The notes: generated from the sequence alone by a model not told the origin. Positions 7,789 through 16,937 are shown, counted from the first letter of the stretch. The stretch: 64,000 nucleotides of DNA from JALYUS01 sp038231255 (GCA_038231255.1 JBBRLR010000013.1:1-64000), one strand, 5' to 3'. Numbers and translations are program-made.

Positions 7789-10521
7789 TTACCCCAGCGT
7801 CCGGTACTCGATGAACGCCGGGACGCCGCCCGCGCCCGCCGGGCTCGTGCCGGGCACGCGCTCCAGACCCTTCGCCCACGGCAACGCGGCGATCACGCCA
7901 TCCGGCAGCGGATCACCCGTGCCATTCGGGAGCAGGATCGCGTAGCGCGCCGGGAGGCTCGCCGGGGCGATGCCGTCCAGCGGGGCGAGCGACCCCGTGC
8001 CGCCCATCACGCGCGCGAAGAAGGGGAAAACATCGCGGTCAATCATCGCGCGCGGCACGAGGAAGGTCGTGCCGGGTCGCACGTCCGCCTCCATGACTAT
8101 TCGCTTCCCCGCCTGCGACGCAAAGTAGGTGTCGAAGCGCAGCGTCTCCTTCCCGTCGTGCCGCATCAGCCCGAAATACGTCCCCGCATTGAGCGCGAGG
8201 ATAGCGAGCAATACGGCCCCCACCCCCGACCCCTCCCCCGCCATGCGGGAGAGGGGAGTTCGCACTGTTCGGCAGTCGAGCTCCCCACCCCCGCAAGCGA
8301 GGGTGGGGTTCAGCCGCCCCCACAGCGCGTCCATCGCCAGTGCGGCGATCAGCAGGGCGGGCGGGAGGGTGTCGAAGGCGCGGAGGGTGTTCGGAGCATC
8401 AATGGCGAGCAGGCTGGGAATCAGCATCACCGCCAGATAGCCGAGCGCCAGGCATTCCCCGAAACGGCGCGCGTCGGATGGCGAGCCGTGCAGTCGCCCG
8501 GCCAGCGTGAGGGCCAGCCCAGCGAGAAACAGCACAGCGACGATTGCGTCGAGATGCGGCGCCTGCGGCAGGTTGTGCTTCCCCTCGCGGTCGCCGCGCA
8601 CGGTGTACATGCCGAGATTGGGCGCGATATTCGCCTCCAGCGCGGCAAGACGATCCTGCCCGAGGCGGCGAAGATTGACTTCCGACAGGATCGCCGTCTG
8701 GCGCGGTCGGGCGGCGTATTGATCGAAATGTCGGGCGACGTACCCAATCAGTGGTGCGGCGAGGAGCAGAAAGACGACCGTCAGCACCGCGAAACGCGCC
8801 AGCCAATAGTGAAAAAAGTGACGCGGCGACCGCACGAGCAGCACAAGGGCGATGAGCGCGATCAGGACGAGCGTGAAGGGGCCGGAATGGTAGCAGTAGA
8901 CCGTACCCGCTGCCCCGACGCCCGCCAGCGCCCAATCCCCCCAGCGGCGCATCTGCATCGCCCGCACGAACAAGAAGAGGCCGAGCAGCACCAGCCCCGT
9001 CGAGAAGCAGGGCGCCAGCGCGACCCGCTGCATGCGTAGCGCCCAGAACGAAACGGCGAACAGGTAGGCGGCGATCAGCGCGACGCGCGTGCCGAACAAC
9101 CGGCGACTGAGCAGAAAAAAGAGCAGCACATCCACGACACCCATCGTCGCCATAAACAGGCGCAGCGTTAGGAGAGAGACGCCGAACAGTTTGAAGGCGA
9201 GCGCCATCGGATACAAAAAGAGGGCGGGCAGGGCGATTTCCGGCTCGTACACCGGCCGGTAGGTGGGATCGTCGAGGATACGGATCGCCTTCAGCGCGTG
9301 CCGCCCCTCGTCCTTGAACAAACTCGCCGGCATCTCCGTCAGCAGCGTCAGCCGCAACGCCACCGCCAGCGCCGCAATCCCGACGAGCGCGGCAATCGCA
9401 CGAGGACTGAGGACTCTGGGTGCCCTCTGGGCGGGATGAGAACTGAGGGCTGAAGGAGAGGGCGGTTCACGAACCGCCCCTACGGTTCCCTCCCTCCATC
9501 GCAATGGAGAGGGGGTAAGGGGGTGAGGTACCATCCCCCCCAGCATCGCCACCAACCCAATCACCAGAACGACTGCACCGAGAAATCCCCACCGGTGCTG
9601 CGCGACAATTGTTTGCCCGACAAGCGCGAGGATTGCCCCGCCGATGATTAGTGCACGGTCATCCAAACGCATCCGGCGCTGCATGACACAGAGAGGCAAC
9701 GTCAGCGCGACCCACCATTCCTGCGCCCACAACACAGCGACAAGAGTAGCGAGCGTGAGTTCGAGCGGCATGGCGATGCGCCAGAACGGCATGCGGATGA
9801 ACAGGACGCCGATGATTGCGGCGCAGGCCATCGCGCTCGCCGCGAGCAAACGCCAGCGGACAGGCGCGCGCCGCCCCGCCGCAAGCCAGGCGAGCAGGAC
9901 GAGTAGGATGACGCTCAACGCCGTATCGGGCGCGGGCAGCGATATGCCGCCGGGTCGGGCGGCGAGCCGCGCGTCGCCGACGAGTTGCACGCCGAGTTGT
10001 CGCCCATCGCGCGGCGGCGCATACGTCTTGTCAACGCGGATCGTGACGTGCAGTTCGTCGTGTCGCCGCAGGAGCGCGGCGACATCCACCGCGACGGGAT
10101 GCTCGACCGACGCCGGCCACGTATCCAGCGCCTGCCCGTTGGCGAGCAGCGTGACGGTCGCCGCCGGTGCGCCCGGTGGCCGCGCGGCGAAGCGCATCGT
10201 CAACGTCAACGGTTTGTTCGCCGGCAGAACACGCCGCGCCGCGCGGAAGGTCAGCGTGGACTCCTCGCCCGTCCATCGGAACGCCGTGCCGTCCGCCGCC
10301 CGCTCGCCCACGTTCCAGTCGGTGGATGCGTGGTCGAACGCCACGTTCGCCGATGCAATCGCCATCGCTTCCGCCCGCTGCATCGCCGCCACCAGCCCAA
10401 CGAGCGCGACAAACACTATCCCGATCAGCAGAAGAGATGCGTGTCGCGCCTCTCGCTTCCTCTTCCCTACGGGGAAAGAGGGCAAGGGGGTTAGGGCCGT
10501 CCCCGTTGCGTGCTCACTCAT
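7789..10521 (-). CDS. GT39/PMT-like membrane glycosyltransferase (GT-C fold)
   Basis: 910 residues. One helix and a beta-rich ectodomain, then two clusters of helices. The segment SLFKDEGRHALKAIRI, after a helix in the second cluster, matches the first-loop acidic motif of GT39/ArnT/PMT enzymes, and the helices LFLYPMALAFKLFG and SLLTLRLFMATMG are typical of that family. Likely transfers a sugar from a polyprenyl-phosphate donor on the outer face of the membrane. The start ATG at 10521 overlaps the stop of the upstream gene (ATGA), which favours it over the in-frame start at 10554. Three loops carry repeat-derived peptides, for example HPLTPSPLRWREG and GGGELDCRTVRTPLSRMAGE. Acceptor unknown. 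Confidence 0.8.
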   Translation of the reverse strand: MSEHATGTALTPLPSFPVGKRKREARHASLLLIGIVFVALVGLVAAMQRAEAMAIASANVAFDHASTDWNVGERAADGTAFRWTGEESTLTFRAARRVLPANKPLTLTMRFAARPPGAPAATVTLLANGQALDTWPASVEHPVAVDVAALLRRHDELHVTIRVDKTYAPPRDGRQLGVQLVGDARLAARPGGISLPAPDTALSVILLVLLAWLAAGRRAPVRWRLLAASAMACAAIIGVLFIRMPFWRIAMPLELTLATLVAVLWAQEWWVALTLPLCVMQRRMRLDDRALIIGGAILALVGQTIVAQHRWGFLGAVVLVIGLVAMLGGMVPHPLTPSPLRWREGTVGAVREPPSPSALSSHPAQRAPRVLSPRAIAALVGIAALAVALRLTLLTEMPASLFKDEGRHALKAIRILDDPTYRPVYEPEIALPALFLYPMALAFKLFGVSLLTLRLFMATMGVVDVLLFFLLSRRLFGTRVALIAAYLFAVSFWALRMQRVALAPCFSTGLVLLGLFLFVRAMQMRRWGDWALAGVGAAGTVYCYHSGPFTLVLIALIALVLLVRSPRHFFHYWLARFAVLTVVFLLLAAPLIGYVARHFDQYAARPRQTAILSEVNLRRLGQDRLAALEANIAPNLGMYTVRGDREGKHNLPQAPHLDAIVAVLFLAGLALTLAGRLHGSPSDARRFGECLALGYLAVMLIPSLLAIDAPNTLRAFDTLPPALLIAALAMDALWGRLNPTLACGGGELDCRTVRTPLSRMAGEGSGVGAVLLAILALNAGTYFGLMRHDGKETLRFDTYFASQAGKRIVMEADVRPGTTFLVPRAMIDRDVFPFFARVMGGTGSLAPLDGIAPASLPARYAILLPNGTGDPLPDGVIAALPWAKGLERVPGTSPAGAGGVPAFIEYRTLG
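8216..8311. repeat. Palindromic element inserted in frame in a coding region
   Basis: Contains CCCCTCCCCCGCCATGCGGGAGAGGGG (two arms around GCCATGC) followed by a second CCCCACCCCCGCAAGCGAGGGTGGGG hairpin. It lies entirely inside the GT39-like gene without breaking its frame and encodes about 30 residues of low hydrophobicity in an interhelical loop. Confidence 0.75.
9405..9535. repeat. Cluster of three different palindromic elements inside a gene
   Basis: Three families sit side by side in frame: GAGGACTGAGGACTCTGGG with GTGCCCTCTGGGCGGGATGAG, then GGGCGGTTCACGAACCGCCCC, then CTCCCTCCATCGCAATGGAGAGGGGGTAAGGGGGTGAGG. The same families occur between genes elsewhere (14443-14578, 41592-41620, 45722-45775). 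The encoded loop of roughly 45 residues lies between predicted helices of the GT39-like protein. Confidence 0.8.
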
Positions 10522-12653
10522 GTGTGGTACGCCCGCGTGATCCGCCCGTACCAAACGAGCAGCGTCGAGACGATACTAACCGTCAACAGTGCCATCGCCA
10601 CACCTTTTCCCCACCGCCATCGCCACAAAAAGCCGAGCGCGACGCCCGCCCCGACCGCCACGGCGGGGATCGCCGTCACCGCGTACCGCACGTACCGCCC
10701 CGCCAGTACCCCGACCACCAGGAAAAGCAACGCAACACCGAACCAGACGAAACAGACAAGGCAGAGGGTTTTGGTTGGGCCCCCCTCCCCCGCTGCAGCG
10801 GGGTCGGGGAAGGGGGGCCACCTCCGCCACAGCACCCAAAACCCCAGCGGCGCGAGCAGGAGCGGCCAAAGGCGGTAAAAGGCAAACCCCTCCACCCAGA
10901 CCTGCCCGACGACCGCGACGACGGGGTTATTGGTGCGGGAGTCATTCAGGCCAATCGAAGGATCGGGGCGCGGCCCGCCGATCTCGAACCGGCCGCCCGT
11001 TGCGACGGCAGGCGCGTTATCCGGCGTCGGATCGTTCGTCGCCGTGTGCGCGCTCGTCAGCGGTATGCGGTAAAAGAGCGCGAAAGCCAACGCGCCCGCG
11101 ATGCAGGTGAGGGCGAGGGCGGCGAGGAAATCGCGCTCACGCCAGGGCGCGCGCTGCCCCCGCAGCAACACACACGTCCAGACGCCGAGCGCGACGGCCA
11201 GCAGCGCGACCGTCGTCACCGCGACGCCGATATGCGACAGCAGCGCCAGCAGGACAACGGCAACGAAGGCGACCGCCAGCCACGGATTCCGTAATCGCCC
11301 CGCGCCGAGTGCGAGGATCGCGAACAAGAGGGTCAAGGCCCACTCACCGACCGCATTCGTCAGATTCCCCCACGAAAAAATGATGAAAGCCACCGGCACG
11401 ATCCCCGCGATCAGCGTCGCGCATGCCGCCGCGATCCGGTCGCGCGTCACCTTCCAGACGACCAGCCCGACGACGAGGATGCGCGTGGCGTCAAGCAGTT
11501 GCGTCCCGACCGTCAGGAGATCGGCGTGGTTGCGGACAATCGGCGCAAAGGGCGTGAAGAGGAGGTACGCGCCGGGCGGATAGGGCACGGGGCGGTTCTT
11601 GTCGTAGAGCGCGGCGATCTCCTGATACCAGATGTGCCGCTGCACAACATCCTCGAAGCGATGGACGTGGAAGGTGAGGTCGCTGACGATCATCGCCGGA
11701 TGATACAACCCGCCGAGCCGCACCGCGAAGACGCCGATGGTCGCCGCGAGCAGCCAGCGCGCCGCAGCAATGCCGCCCGCGATACCGAGCCGCCGCAGAA
11801 TCGGCGGGACAGCAAAATGGTGCAACGCCGCCAGCACGAGCGTCCCGACCGCGACGCGCAGCCACGGCCCCGCGCCGAGCGCGATGAAAAGCCGGTCGCG
11901 GGCGATCAGCAGCGCGAAGCCCGCCACGACGAGGAACGCCATCGCCGCCGCTTCCCACCCGCGCAGCCCGACAACGAGGAGCGCGAGCATCAGGAGCAGC
12001 GCAGTGCCCCAGAGTGCGAGCGCGGTGCGGGCAGGCGGCAGGGCAAAGCCGCCGCTCGGCTGCACGCGGACGCGGCCGACGAGTACGCCGAGTTCGCGAC
12101 GGTCACCCGGCGCGCGAAAGGGAGTCGCCCGGAGGGTCAGCGTCAGGTTGCCCGTCGTCAGATAGGGCGCGGGGATCACGAAGGGGTAGTCGGCGAAATC
12201 GGGCGTCAGATGCACGCGGGAGATCTCGCCATCATTGGCGAGGATCGTCACGTCCGGGGCCGGGTTCGCGCCGCCCGCCATCGTCAGCGTGACGGTCGCC
12301 GCGTTCCTGCCAATGCCGGGGAGGACGATTGCGCTCTCGCCGCGCGTCCAGCGATAGGTGCGGTCGCCCACCGATGCGGGCTGCCGCTCCGCCGTGTTGA
12401 AATCCCGCGCGAGCGCGTCGTCCTGCACACGCGTGCCGACGGCGATGTCGTATGCCGGGTGCGTCTGGTAGGCCGCGCCGATCACCGCCGCTGCGATCAC
12501 TGCGACCGCCGCGACGTGCCACCACCACGCCAGCGCGCCGACGCCGTTGCCGAGCCGCCCAATGGGCGTCCACTGGCCCGCTGCCGGCGCGACCGCCGCC
12601 GTCTCGCCTGGTCGCGCCTCATCCGGCCGCACGCCCACGTCGCTCCCCTTCAA
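10518..12653 (-). CDS. GT-C-like polytopic membrane protein 3
   Basis: 711 residues and first gene of the three-gene - strand operon. A cytoplasmic tail of about 40 residues, a helix, then an ectodomain with YRWTRGESAIVLPGIGRN, NPAPDVTILAN and VHLTPDF that is strongly similar to the protein at 5598-7784. SDLTFHVHRFEDV between helices is the probable acidic loop of a GT-C transferase. A loop near the C-terminus (RWPPFPDPAAAGEGGP) is encoded by a CCCCCTCCCCCGCTGCAGCGGGG palindrome at about 10782-10820. Its stop overlaps the start of the next gene (ATGA). Divergent from parB. Possibly cell-surface glycan assembly; substrate unknown. Confidence 0.78.
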   Translation of the reverse strand: MKGSDVGVRPDEARPGETAAVAPAAGQWTPIGRLGNGVGALAWWWHVAAVAVIAAAVIGAAYQTHPAYDIAVGTRVQDDALARDFNTAERQPASVGDRTYRWTRGESAIVLPGIGRNAATVTLTMAGGANPAPDVTILANDGEISRVHLTPDFADYPFVIPAPYLTTGNLTLTLRATPFRAPGDRRELGVLVGRVRVQPSGGFALPPARTALALWGTALLLMLALLVVGLRGWEAAAMAFLVVAGFALLIARDRLFIALGAGPWLRVAVGTLVLAALHHFAVPPILRRLGIAGGIAAARWLLAATIGVFAVRLGGLYHPAMIVSDLTFHVHRFEDVVQRHIWYQEIAALYDKNRPVPYPPGAYLLFTPFAPIVRNHADLLTVGTQLLDATRILVVGLVVWKVTRDRIAAACATLIAGIVPVAFIIFSWGNLTNAVGEWALTLLFAILALGAGRLRNPWLAVAFVAVVLLALLSHIGVAVTTVALLAVALGVWTCVLLRGQRAPWRERDFLAALALTCIAGALAFALFYRIPLTSAHTATNDPTPDNAPAVATGGRFEIGGPRPDPSIGLNDSRTNNPVVAVVGQVWVEGFAFYRLWPLLLAPLGFWVLWRRWPPFPDPAAAGEGGPTKTLCLVCFVWFGVALLFLVVGVLAGRYVRYAVTAIPAVAVGAGVALGFLWRWRWGKGVAMALLTVSIVSTLLVWYGRITRAYHT

Positions 12654-12775
12654 CCTTCCCTTCCTTCCCGATGAAGGAAGCCCAGTGTATCAGATGCCGT
12701 TCCCCGGCCCGGCGGTGTGGTAGACTTGCCGCCTGTCTACGGGGTGAACGGACGCGCAGGACGAGGGGGCGAGGG

Positions 12776-13633
12776 ATGGGGGCAAAACGGGGAGGATTGG
12801 GCCGCGGCCTCGGGGCGCTGATGCCGGAGGGCGCACTCGGCGGCGGCGGTATCGAGGTGGACATCGAGGCCATCTCGCCGAACCCGTACCAACCGCGCAC
12901 GACCTTTCTGGAAGATGAGATCGCTTCCCTCGCCGCCTCGATCGCGGAGCACGGCATCATCCAGCCGCTACTCGTCGCCCGCGCCGAGGCGACGGACAGC
13001 ACCCCATACCGGATCATCGCCGGGGAGCGGCGCTGGCAGGCAGCCCGCCGCGCCGGTCTGCGCCAGGTGCCCGTCGTCGTCAAGGATGCCACGCCGCAGC
13101 AGATGCTCGAACTCGCATTGGTCGAGAATATCCAGCGGGCCGATCTCAACCCGTTAGAGGAAGCGTTCGCCTATCGCACGCTCGTCGCCGAGTTCGGCAT
13201 GACGCAGGAGCAGGTGGCGCAGCGCGTCGGCAAGAACCGCACGACGGTCGCGAATGGTATCCGCCTGCTCGGCGCAGCGCCCGCCGTGCAGGAAGCGCTG
13301 GCGGCGGGGCAAATCACCGAGGGCCACGCCCGTGCTCTGCTCGGCCTCACCGATCATACGCAACAGGTCACCGCGCTCGGCATCGTTACGGAGCGGGCGT
13401 TCAATGTCCGCCAGGCCGAGGCGCTCGTCCGCACCTGGGACGAGCGACCGGTGGAACCGGGACCCGCCCCCGCCCCGCCGGAGATCGAGACGGTGCAGGG
13501 CCGCATCGGCTCCGCCCTCGGCGCGCAGATTTCCCGTGTGCAGGTGAAGAAGATGCGTCGCGGCTACCAACTCACGCTGCACGTCACCGACGATGACGGC
13601 CTCAACGCCATCGTCGGCCGCCTCACTCGATGA
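12776..13633 (+). CDS. parB: ParB chromosome-partitioning protein
   Basis: 285 residues. N-terminal GLGRGLGALMP is the short ParA-stimulating box; SPNPYQPR, GIIQPLLVA and GERRWQAARRAGL form the ParB/Srx CTPase domain; TQEQVAQRVGKNRTTVANGIRLL is the DNA-reading helix-turn-helix that binds parS; and the C-terminal segment should dimerise. The start at 12776 follows AGGGGG; the long upstream in-frame extension to 12452 is antisense to the membrane gene. No parA is adjacent and no parS-like 16-mer was recognised in the window. It is followed by rplI and dnaB, a common position for chromosomal housekeeping genes. Confidence 0.93.
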   Translation: MGAKRGGLGRGLGALMPEGALGGGGIEVDIEAISPNPYQPRTTFLEDEIASLAASIAEHGIIQPLLVARAEATDSTPYRIIAGERRWQAARRAGLRQVPVVVKDATPQQMLELALVENIQRADLNPLEEAFAYRTLVAEFGMTQEQVAQRVGKNRTTVANGIRLLGAAPAVQEALAAGQITEGHARALLGLTDHTQQVTALGIVTERAFNVRQAEALVRTWDERPVEPGPAPAPPEIETVQGRIGSALGAQISRVQVKKMRRGYQLTLHVTDDDGLNAIVGRLTR

Positions 13634-13774
13634 TGAGTCGCAACAACGGTCGCTGACGTATCTGCTCCCGTTCGATGACGGTGAAGCGTCTTTCGAACAG
13701 CAGGCCGGGTATTGTCAGGAGTTGAAGCAACCGCTCCGGCAGCTCATGCCTTCGGTAAAGTACGTACTACCCCC

Positions 13775-13803
13775 TTGACAGCGTTCTCGCACGGATGTAC
13801 TGT
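13775..13803 (+). promoter_or_regulatory. Candidate sigma-70 promoter for rplI (distal)
   Basis: TTGACA at 13775-13780, a 17-base spacer and TACTGT at 13798-13803. ACGGA...TCCGT (13791-13807) forms a 5-base inverted repeat across the -10. The 281 bases between parB and rplI hold no other gene. Confidence 0.5.
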
Positions 13804-13817
13804 CCGTACACGATCCC

Positions 13818-13847
13818 TTGCGCGGATTGCTCGTCGGCACGTATACT
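13818..13847 (+). promoter_or_regulatory. Candidate sigma-70 promoter for rplI (proximal)
   Basis: TTGCGC at 13818-13823, an 18-base spacer and TATACT at 13842-13847, about 70 bases before the rplI start. Weaker -35 but better -10 than the distal candidate. Confidence 0.4.
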
Positions 13848-13915
13848 TTCTGTCGCTGTGGCGGCGGAAGTGCCGCTATTTTGCTGTGGTGGACGAAATC
13901 GAGGAGTGACGCGCA

Positions 13916-14452
13916 ATGACGACGAAAGTGATTCTCACCCAGGATGTCGAGCATCTGGGTGCGGCGGGGACGGTGCAAACGGTCAAGGAAGGGTTCGCCC
14001 GCAACTACCTGCTGCCGAAGAAGTTGGCGGAGATCGCCACGACCGGCACGATCAAGCAGGTGCAGGAGCGGCAAGCGGCGGTCGAGCGGCGCATTCGCAA
14101 GCAGGAAGACGAGCTGCGCTCGCTCGGCGACAAGATCGCCGCGACGACGCTGCACTTCACGGCGCGGGTGGGCGAGAGCGGGCGGCTCTTCGGCTCGATC
14201 ACGGCGCAGGAGATCGCGGACGCCCTTTCGCGCGCGGTGGGCGAAGAGGTTGACCGGCGCAAGATCGCGCTCGATGAGCCGATCCGCAGCATCGGGGAGC
14301 ACAAGGTTTCCGTCCGGCTCGTCGGTCGCCTCGTCCCGTCGGTGACGGTGATCGTCGCGGGCGAGGGTGGCGAAACGGCGGAAGAGGCAGGGGCAGCGGC
14401 CCCGGAAGCGGAAGCGCAGCCCGAGCAGCCGGAACCACCGGCAGAGGACTGA
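13916..14452 (+). CDS. rplI: Ribosomal protein bL9
   Basis: 178 residues. The N-terminal domain binds 23S rRNA: KVILTQDVEHLGAAGTVQTV and the signature GFARNYLLPKKLA are canonical. A long connecting helix (about residues 45-75) leads to the C-terminal domain with GRLFGSITAQEIADAL. A Glu/Ala/Pro-rich tail of about 30 residues extends past the usual end at about 148. The start at 13916 follows GAGGAG. The stop TGA lies at the first unit of a GGACTGAGGACTGAG repeat, so part of the tail may be repeat-derived. Upstream of dnaB, as in many bacteria. Confidence 0.97.
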   Translation: MTTKVILTQDVEHLGAAGTVQTVKEGFARNYLLPKKLAEIATTGTIKQVQERQAAVERRIRKQEDELRSLGDKIAATTLHFTARVGESGRLFGSITAQEIADALSRAVGEEVDRRKIALDEPIRSIGEHKVSVRLVGRLVPSVTVIVAGEGGETAEEAGAAAPEAEAQPEQPEPPAED

Positions 14453-14578
14453 GGACTGAGACCTGAGGACTGAGGATGCGTGCATCCTCAGTCCGTGGCG
14501 CTTCGTTCCTCAGTGATGTAGCGAGAGAATTGATGGCTGAACCTCAGTCCTCAGTCCTCATCGCTCAGTCCTGAAGGA
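14443..14578. repeat. ACTGAGG palindromic repeat cluster
   Basis: Direct units of GGACTGAGGACTGAG on the left; then a central perfect palindrome GGATGCGTGCATCC flanked by CTGAG/CTCAG; then the complementary CTCAGTCCTCAGTCCTCA on the right. It fills the entire gap between rplI and dnaB and contains the rplI stop codon. The end (CAGTCCTGAAGGAGCGAGG) also supplies the dnaB ribosome site region. Confidence 0.85.
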
Positions 14579-14590
14579 GCGAGGCGACGG

Positions 14591-15940
14591 ATGGCGCTAC
14601 AAGAGCGGGTACTGGACCGATTACCACCGAACAACAGCGAGGCGGAACAATCCGTGCTCGGTTCCCTGCTGATTGACCGCGAGGCGATTGTCCGCGTCCG
14701 CCCCAGCCTGAACCCGGAAGATTTCTATCGGGGGGCACACCGCGAAATCTACGCCGCCATCGTGGACCTCTACGACAAGCGCGAGCCTGCCGACCTGACG
14801 ACTCTGCCGGACGAACTCCAGCGCCGGGGCCGTCTCGATGATGTCGGCGGGCTTGCTTACCTCACAACGCTTCTCAGCATCGTGCCAACCGCCGCACACG
14901 TCGAATACTATGCCGGGATCGTCAAGCGTGAGGCGACGCGACGCCGCCTGATTGACGCCGGTTCGACGATCGTCACGATCGGCTACAACGACGATCTCGA
15001 ACTCGTTGACGCCCTCGACAAGAGCGAGAAGCTGATCTTCGATGTCTCGCAGGACCGTCTGGAGCGGGACTTCAAGCCGATCTCGCACTTCCTCGACGCC
15101 TTTTTCGAGCGGATTGACTTCGTCCAGCAGCATCGCGGCGAATTGGTCGGCGTGCCGACGGGCTTCGCCGATTTGGATAAGATGACGGGCGGATTGCAGC
15201 AATCCGACCTGATCATCATCGCGGCCCGCCCCGGCGTCGGCAAAAGCTCGCTCTCCCTGACGATGGCCTTCAATGCCGCGCTCCGGTACGGCAAGCATAT
15301 CGGCATCTTCTCGCTGGAAATGAGCGGCGAGCAGTTGGTGCAGCGCCTGCTCTCGATGGACACGGGCGTGGACTCGCAGCGGCTCCGGCTGGGGTATGTG
15401 GACGACGACGAGTGGCCCGCCATCTCGCGCTCGCTCGGCAATCTCGCCAGCGCACCGATCTATATTGACGACACACCGGCGATCAGCGTCGTCGAGTTGC
15501 GCTCCAAGGCGCGCCGCCTGCAGGCGGAATCCGGCGTGGACATGATTATCGTGGACTATCTGCAACTGATGCGCGGTGGCCGCTCGGACAACCGCGTGCA
15601 GGAAGTGGCGGAGATTACCCGCTCCCTGAAAGAACTGGCGCGCGAACTGAATGTGCCGCTCATCGCGCTCTCGCAGTTGTCCCGCGCCGTCGAGTCCCGC
15701 GCCGAGAAGATTCCGGTGCTTTCCGACCTGCGCGAGTCCGGCTCGATCGAGCAGGACGCGGACATCGTCATGTTCATCTACCGCGAGGAGTTGTACGATC
15801 CGGAGACGGAGAAGAAGGGCATCGCGGAGATTCATATTGCCAAGCACCGCAACGGCCCGATGGGCACCGTCAATCTTCGCTTCTTCCAGTCCCTCACCAA
15901 GTTCGCCGACCTCGAAGTTTATCGGGAAAGTGGACAGTAG
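14591..15940 (+). CDS. dnaB: Replicative DNA helicase DnaB
   Basis: 449 residues. The N-terminal primase-interacting domain opens with PPNNSEAEQSVLGSLL; the RecA-like C-terminal domain has GVPTGFADLDKMTGG, Walker A ARPGVGKSS, Walker B VDMIIVDYLQLM and the arginine-finger region LSQLSRAVESR, ending in SDLRESGSIEQDAD and KHRNGPMG. All residues needed for a hexameric 5'-3' helicase appear present and no intein is inserted. The gene immediately downstream is a DnaC-like ATPase that could load it, which fits a loader-helicase pair. The stop TAG is inside a GTAGTCAGTAG repeat. Confidence 0.97.
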   Translation: MALQERVLDRLPPNNSEAEQSVLGSLLIDREAIVRVRPSLNPEDFYRGAHREIYAAIVDLYDKREPADLTTLPDELQRRGRLDDVGGLAYLTTLLSIVPTAAHVEYYAGIVKREATRRRLIDAGSTIVTIGYNDDLELVDALDKSEKLIFDVSQDRLERDFKPISHFLDAFFERIDFVQQHRGELVGVPTGFADLDKMTGGLQQSDLIIIAARPGVGKSSLSLTMAFNAALRYGKHIGIFSLEMSGEQLVQRLLSMDTGVDSQRLRLGYVDDDEWPAISRSLGNLASAPIYIDDTPAISVVELRSKARRLQAESGVDMIIVDYLQLMRGGRSDNRVQEVAEITRSLKELARELNVPLIALSQLSRAVESRAEKIPVLSDLRESGSIEQDADIVMFIYREELYDPETEKKGIAEIHIAKHRNGPMGTVNLRFFQSLTKFADLEVYRESGQ

Positions 15941-15992
15941 ACGGTAGTCAGTAGTAAGTAGCCAGAACGGACGCGAATCCACTGACTACCAG
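15934..15992. repeat. GTAGTCAGTAG palindromic repeat
   Basis: ACAGTAGACGGTAGTCAGTAG on the left (15935-15955) and ACTGACTACC on the right form an imperfect hairpin. It contains the dnaB stop codon and ends just before the next gene's AGGAGAG ribosome site. Confidence 0.6.
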
Positions 15993-16001
15993 GAGAGAGC
16001 C

Positions 16002-16880
16002 ATGCAGAGCATCAAGGACGTGATACGCGGTTCGCGATTGGCGTCGTATGTCGAGGAGCGGGCGGCGGAGGCGGGTCCCGCAGGTGCCGAGGTGGAGATA
16101 CCAGTCAACCGGCGGGATCGCGGCGAGGGCGACGTTTGCCCGATCTGCCACGGGGCAGGCTTTTTGCGCCTCGATGTCGAGGTCGGCCATCCTCAGTTTG
16201 GGCGCACCGTCCCCTGCGAGTGCCAGGAGCGCGAGCGAGCGGCGACACGGTACAGCGACCAGCGCTCGCATTCCAATCTCGATCACTTCGTTGATTGCAC
16301 CTTCGCGACCTTCGACAAGGATGTGCCCGGCACGCGCGAGGCGTTCATCCAGGCGAAGCAGTACAGCGAGACGTACGAACCGATCTGGATCGTGCTGTTC
16401 GGCACCTACGGGACGGGCAAGACTCACCTCGCCGCCGCCATCGCCAACGAGGCCGTCCGCCAGCAGATGACGGTGCATTTCGGCGTCGTGCCCGATTTGC
16501 TCGACCAACTGCGCGCCGCGTACGACCCGAAAAGTGGCGTCTCCTTCGACGACCGCTTCGCCGCGATCCGCGAGGTCGGCGTCCTCATCCTGGACGACCT
16601 CGGCACGGAGAACACGACGCCGTGGGCGCGCGAAAAACTCTTCCAGATCATCAACTACCGCGCGATGCAGAAGTTGCCTCTCGTCGTGACCAGCAACAAC
16701 ATCCGGCCCGATCAGAAGCAGGGCATTGACTTCCCCGGCATTGACGACCGCATCTCCTCCCGCCTCGCCGATGTCCGCATGGTGCGGCACATCCACATCC
16801 CCGCCGGTGACTACCGCAAGCGCCAGACGGGCTACCCAACCATCATCACGCCCCGCCCACCACCACGAAGGTATCAGTGA
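16002..16880 (+). CDS. DnaC/IstB-like AAA+ ATPase, probable helicase loader
   Basis: 292 residues. An N-terminal zinc motif (CPICHGAGFL followed by PCECQERER, about residues 46-78) precedes a AAA+ core with Walker A FGTYGTGKTHLA, Walker B VGVLILDDLGTE, sensor-1 LVVTSNN and an arginine-finger-type SRLADVRM. This organisation matches primosomal DnaI/DnaC-family loaders that open the DnaB ring. It directly follows dnaB (61-base gap) and starts at 16002 after AGGAGAG. IstB transposition proteins have the same core, but no transposase is nearby and the zinc motif favours a DnaI-like loader. Confidence 0.85.
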   Translation: MQSIKDVIRGSRLASYVEERAAEAGPAGAEVEIPVNRRDRGEGDVCPICHGAGFLRLDVEVGHPQFGRTVPCECQERERAATRYSDQRSHSNLDHFVDCTFATFDKDVPGTREAFIQAKQYSETYEPIWIVLFGTYGTGKTHLAAAIANEAVRQQMTVHFGVVPDLLDQLRAAYDPKSGVSFDDRFAAIREVGVLILDDLGTENTTPWAREKLFQIINYRAMQKLPLVVTSNNIRPDQKQGIDFPGIDDRISSRLADVRMVRHIHIPAGDYRKRQTGYPTIITPRPPPRRYQ

Positions 16881-16937
16881 ACGAGTAACGAGAGGTTTCG
16901 CTCCCGTCTCGTTACTCGCTACTCATTACTCGTTACT
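16881..16937. repeat. GAGTAACGAG palindrome
   Basis: GAACGAGTAACGAGAGG on the left is complementary to the right arm CTCGTTACTCGCTACTCATTACTCGTTAC. It follows directly on the TGA stop of the loader gene. The same CGTTGCTCGTCGCTCATTG wording recurs at 7760-7780 and TTGCTCATTGCTCAGGAG at about 39020. Confidence 0.7.

Noticed and set aside
11499..12674. A 391-codon + frame opposite the GT-C membrane protein
   Set aside because: Very Arg/Asp/His-rich and antisense to a protein with two recognisable paralogues.
14443..14578. Possible CRISPR array (regular CTGAGGA repeats)
   Set aside because: Units are too short and are not separated by unique spacers; arms are inverted, not direct, and no cas genes are present.
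16002..16880. IstB transposition helper
   Set aside because: No IstA or insertion-sequence ends; position after dnaB and the zinc motif fit a replication loader.
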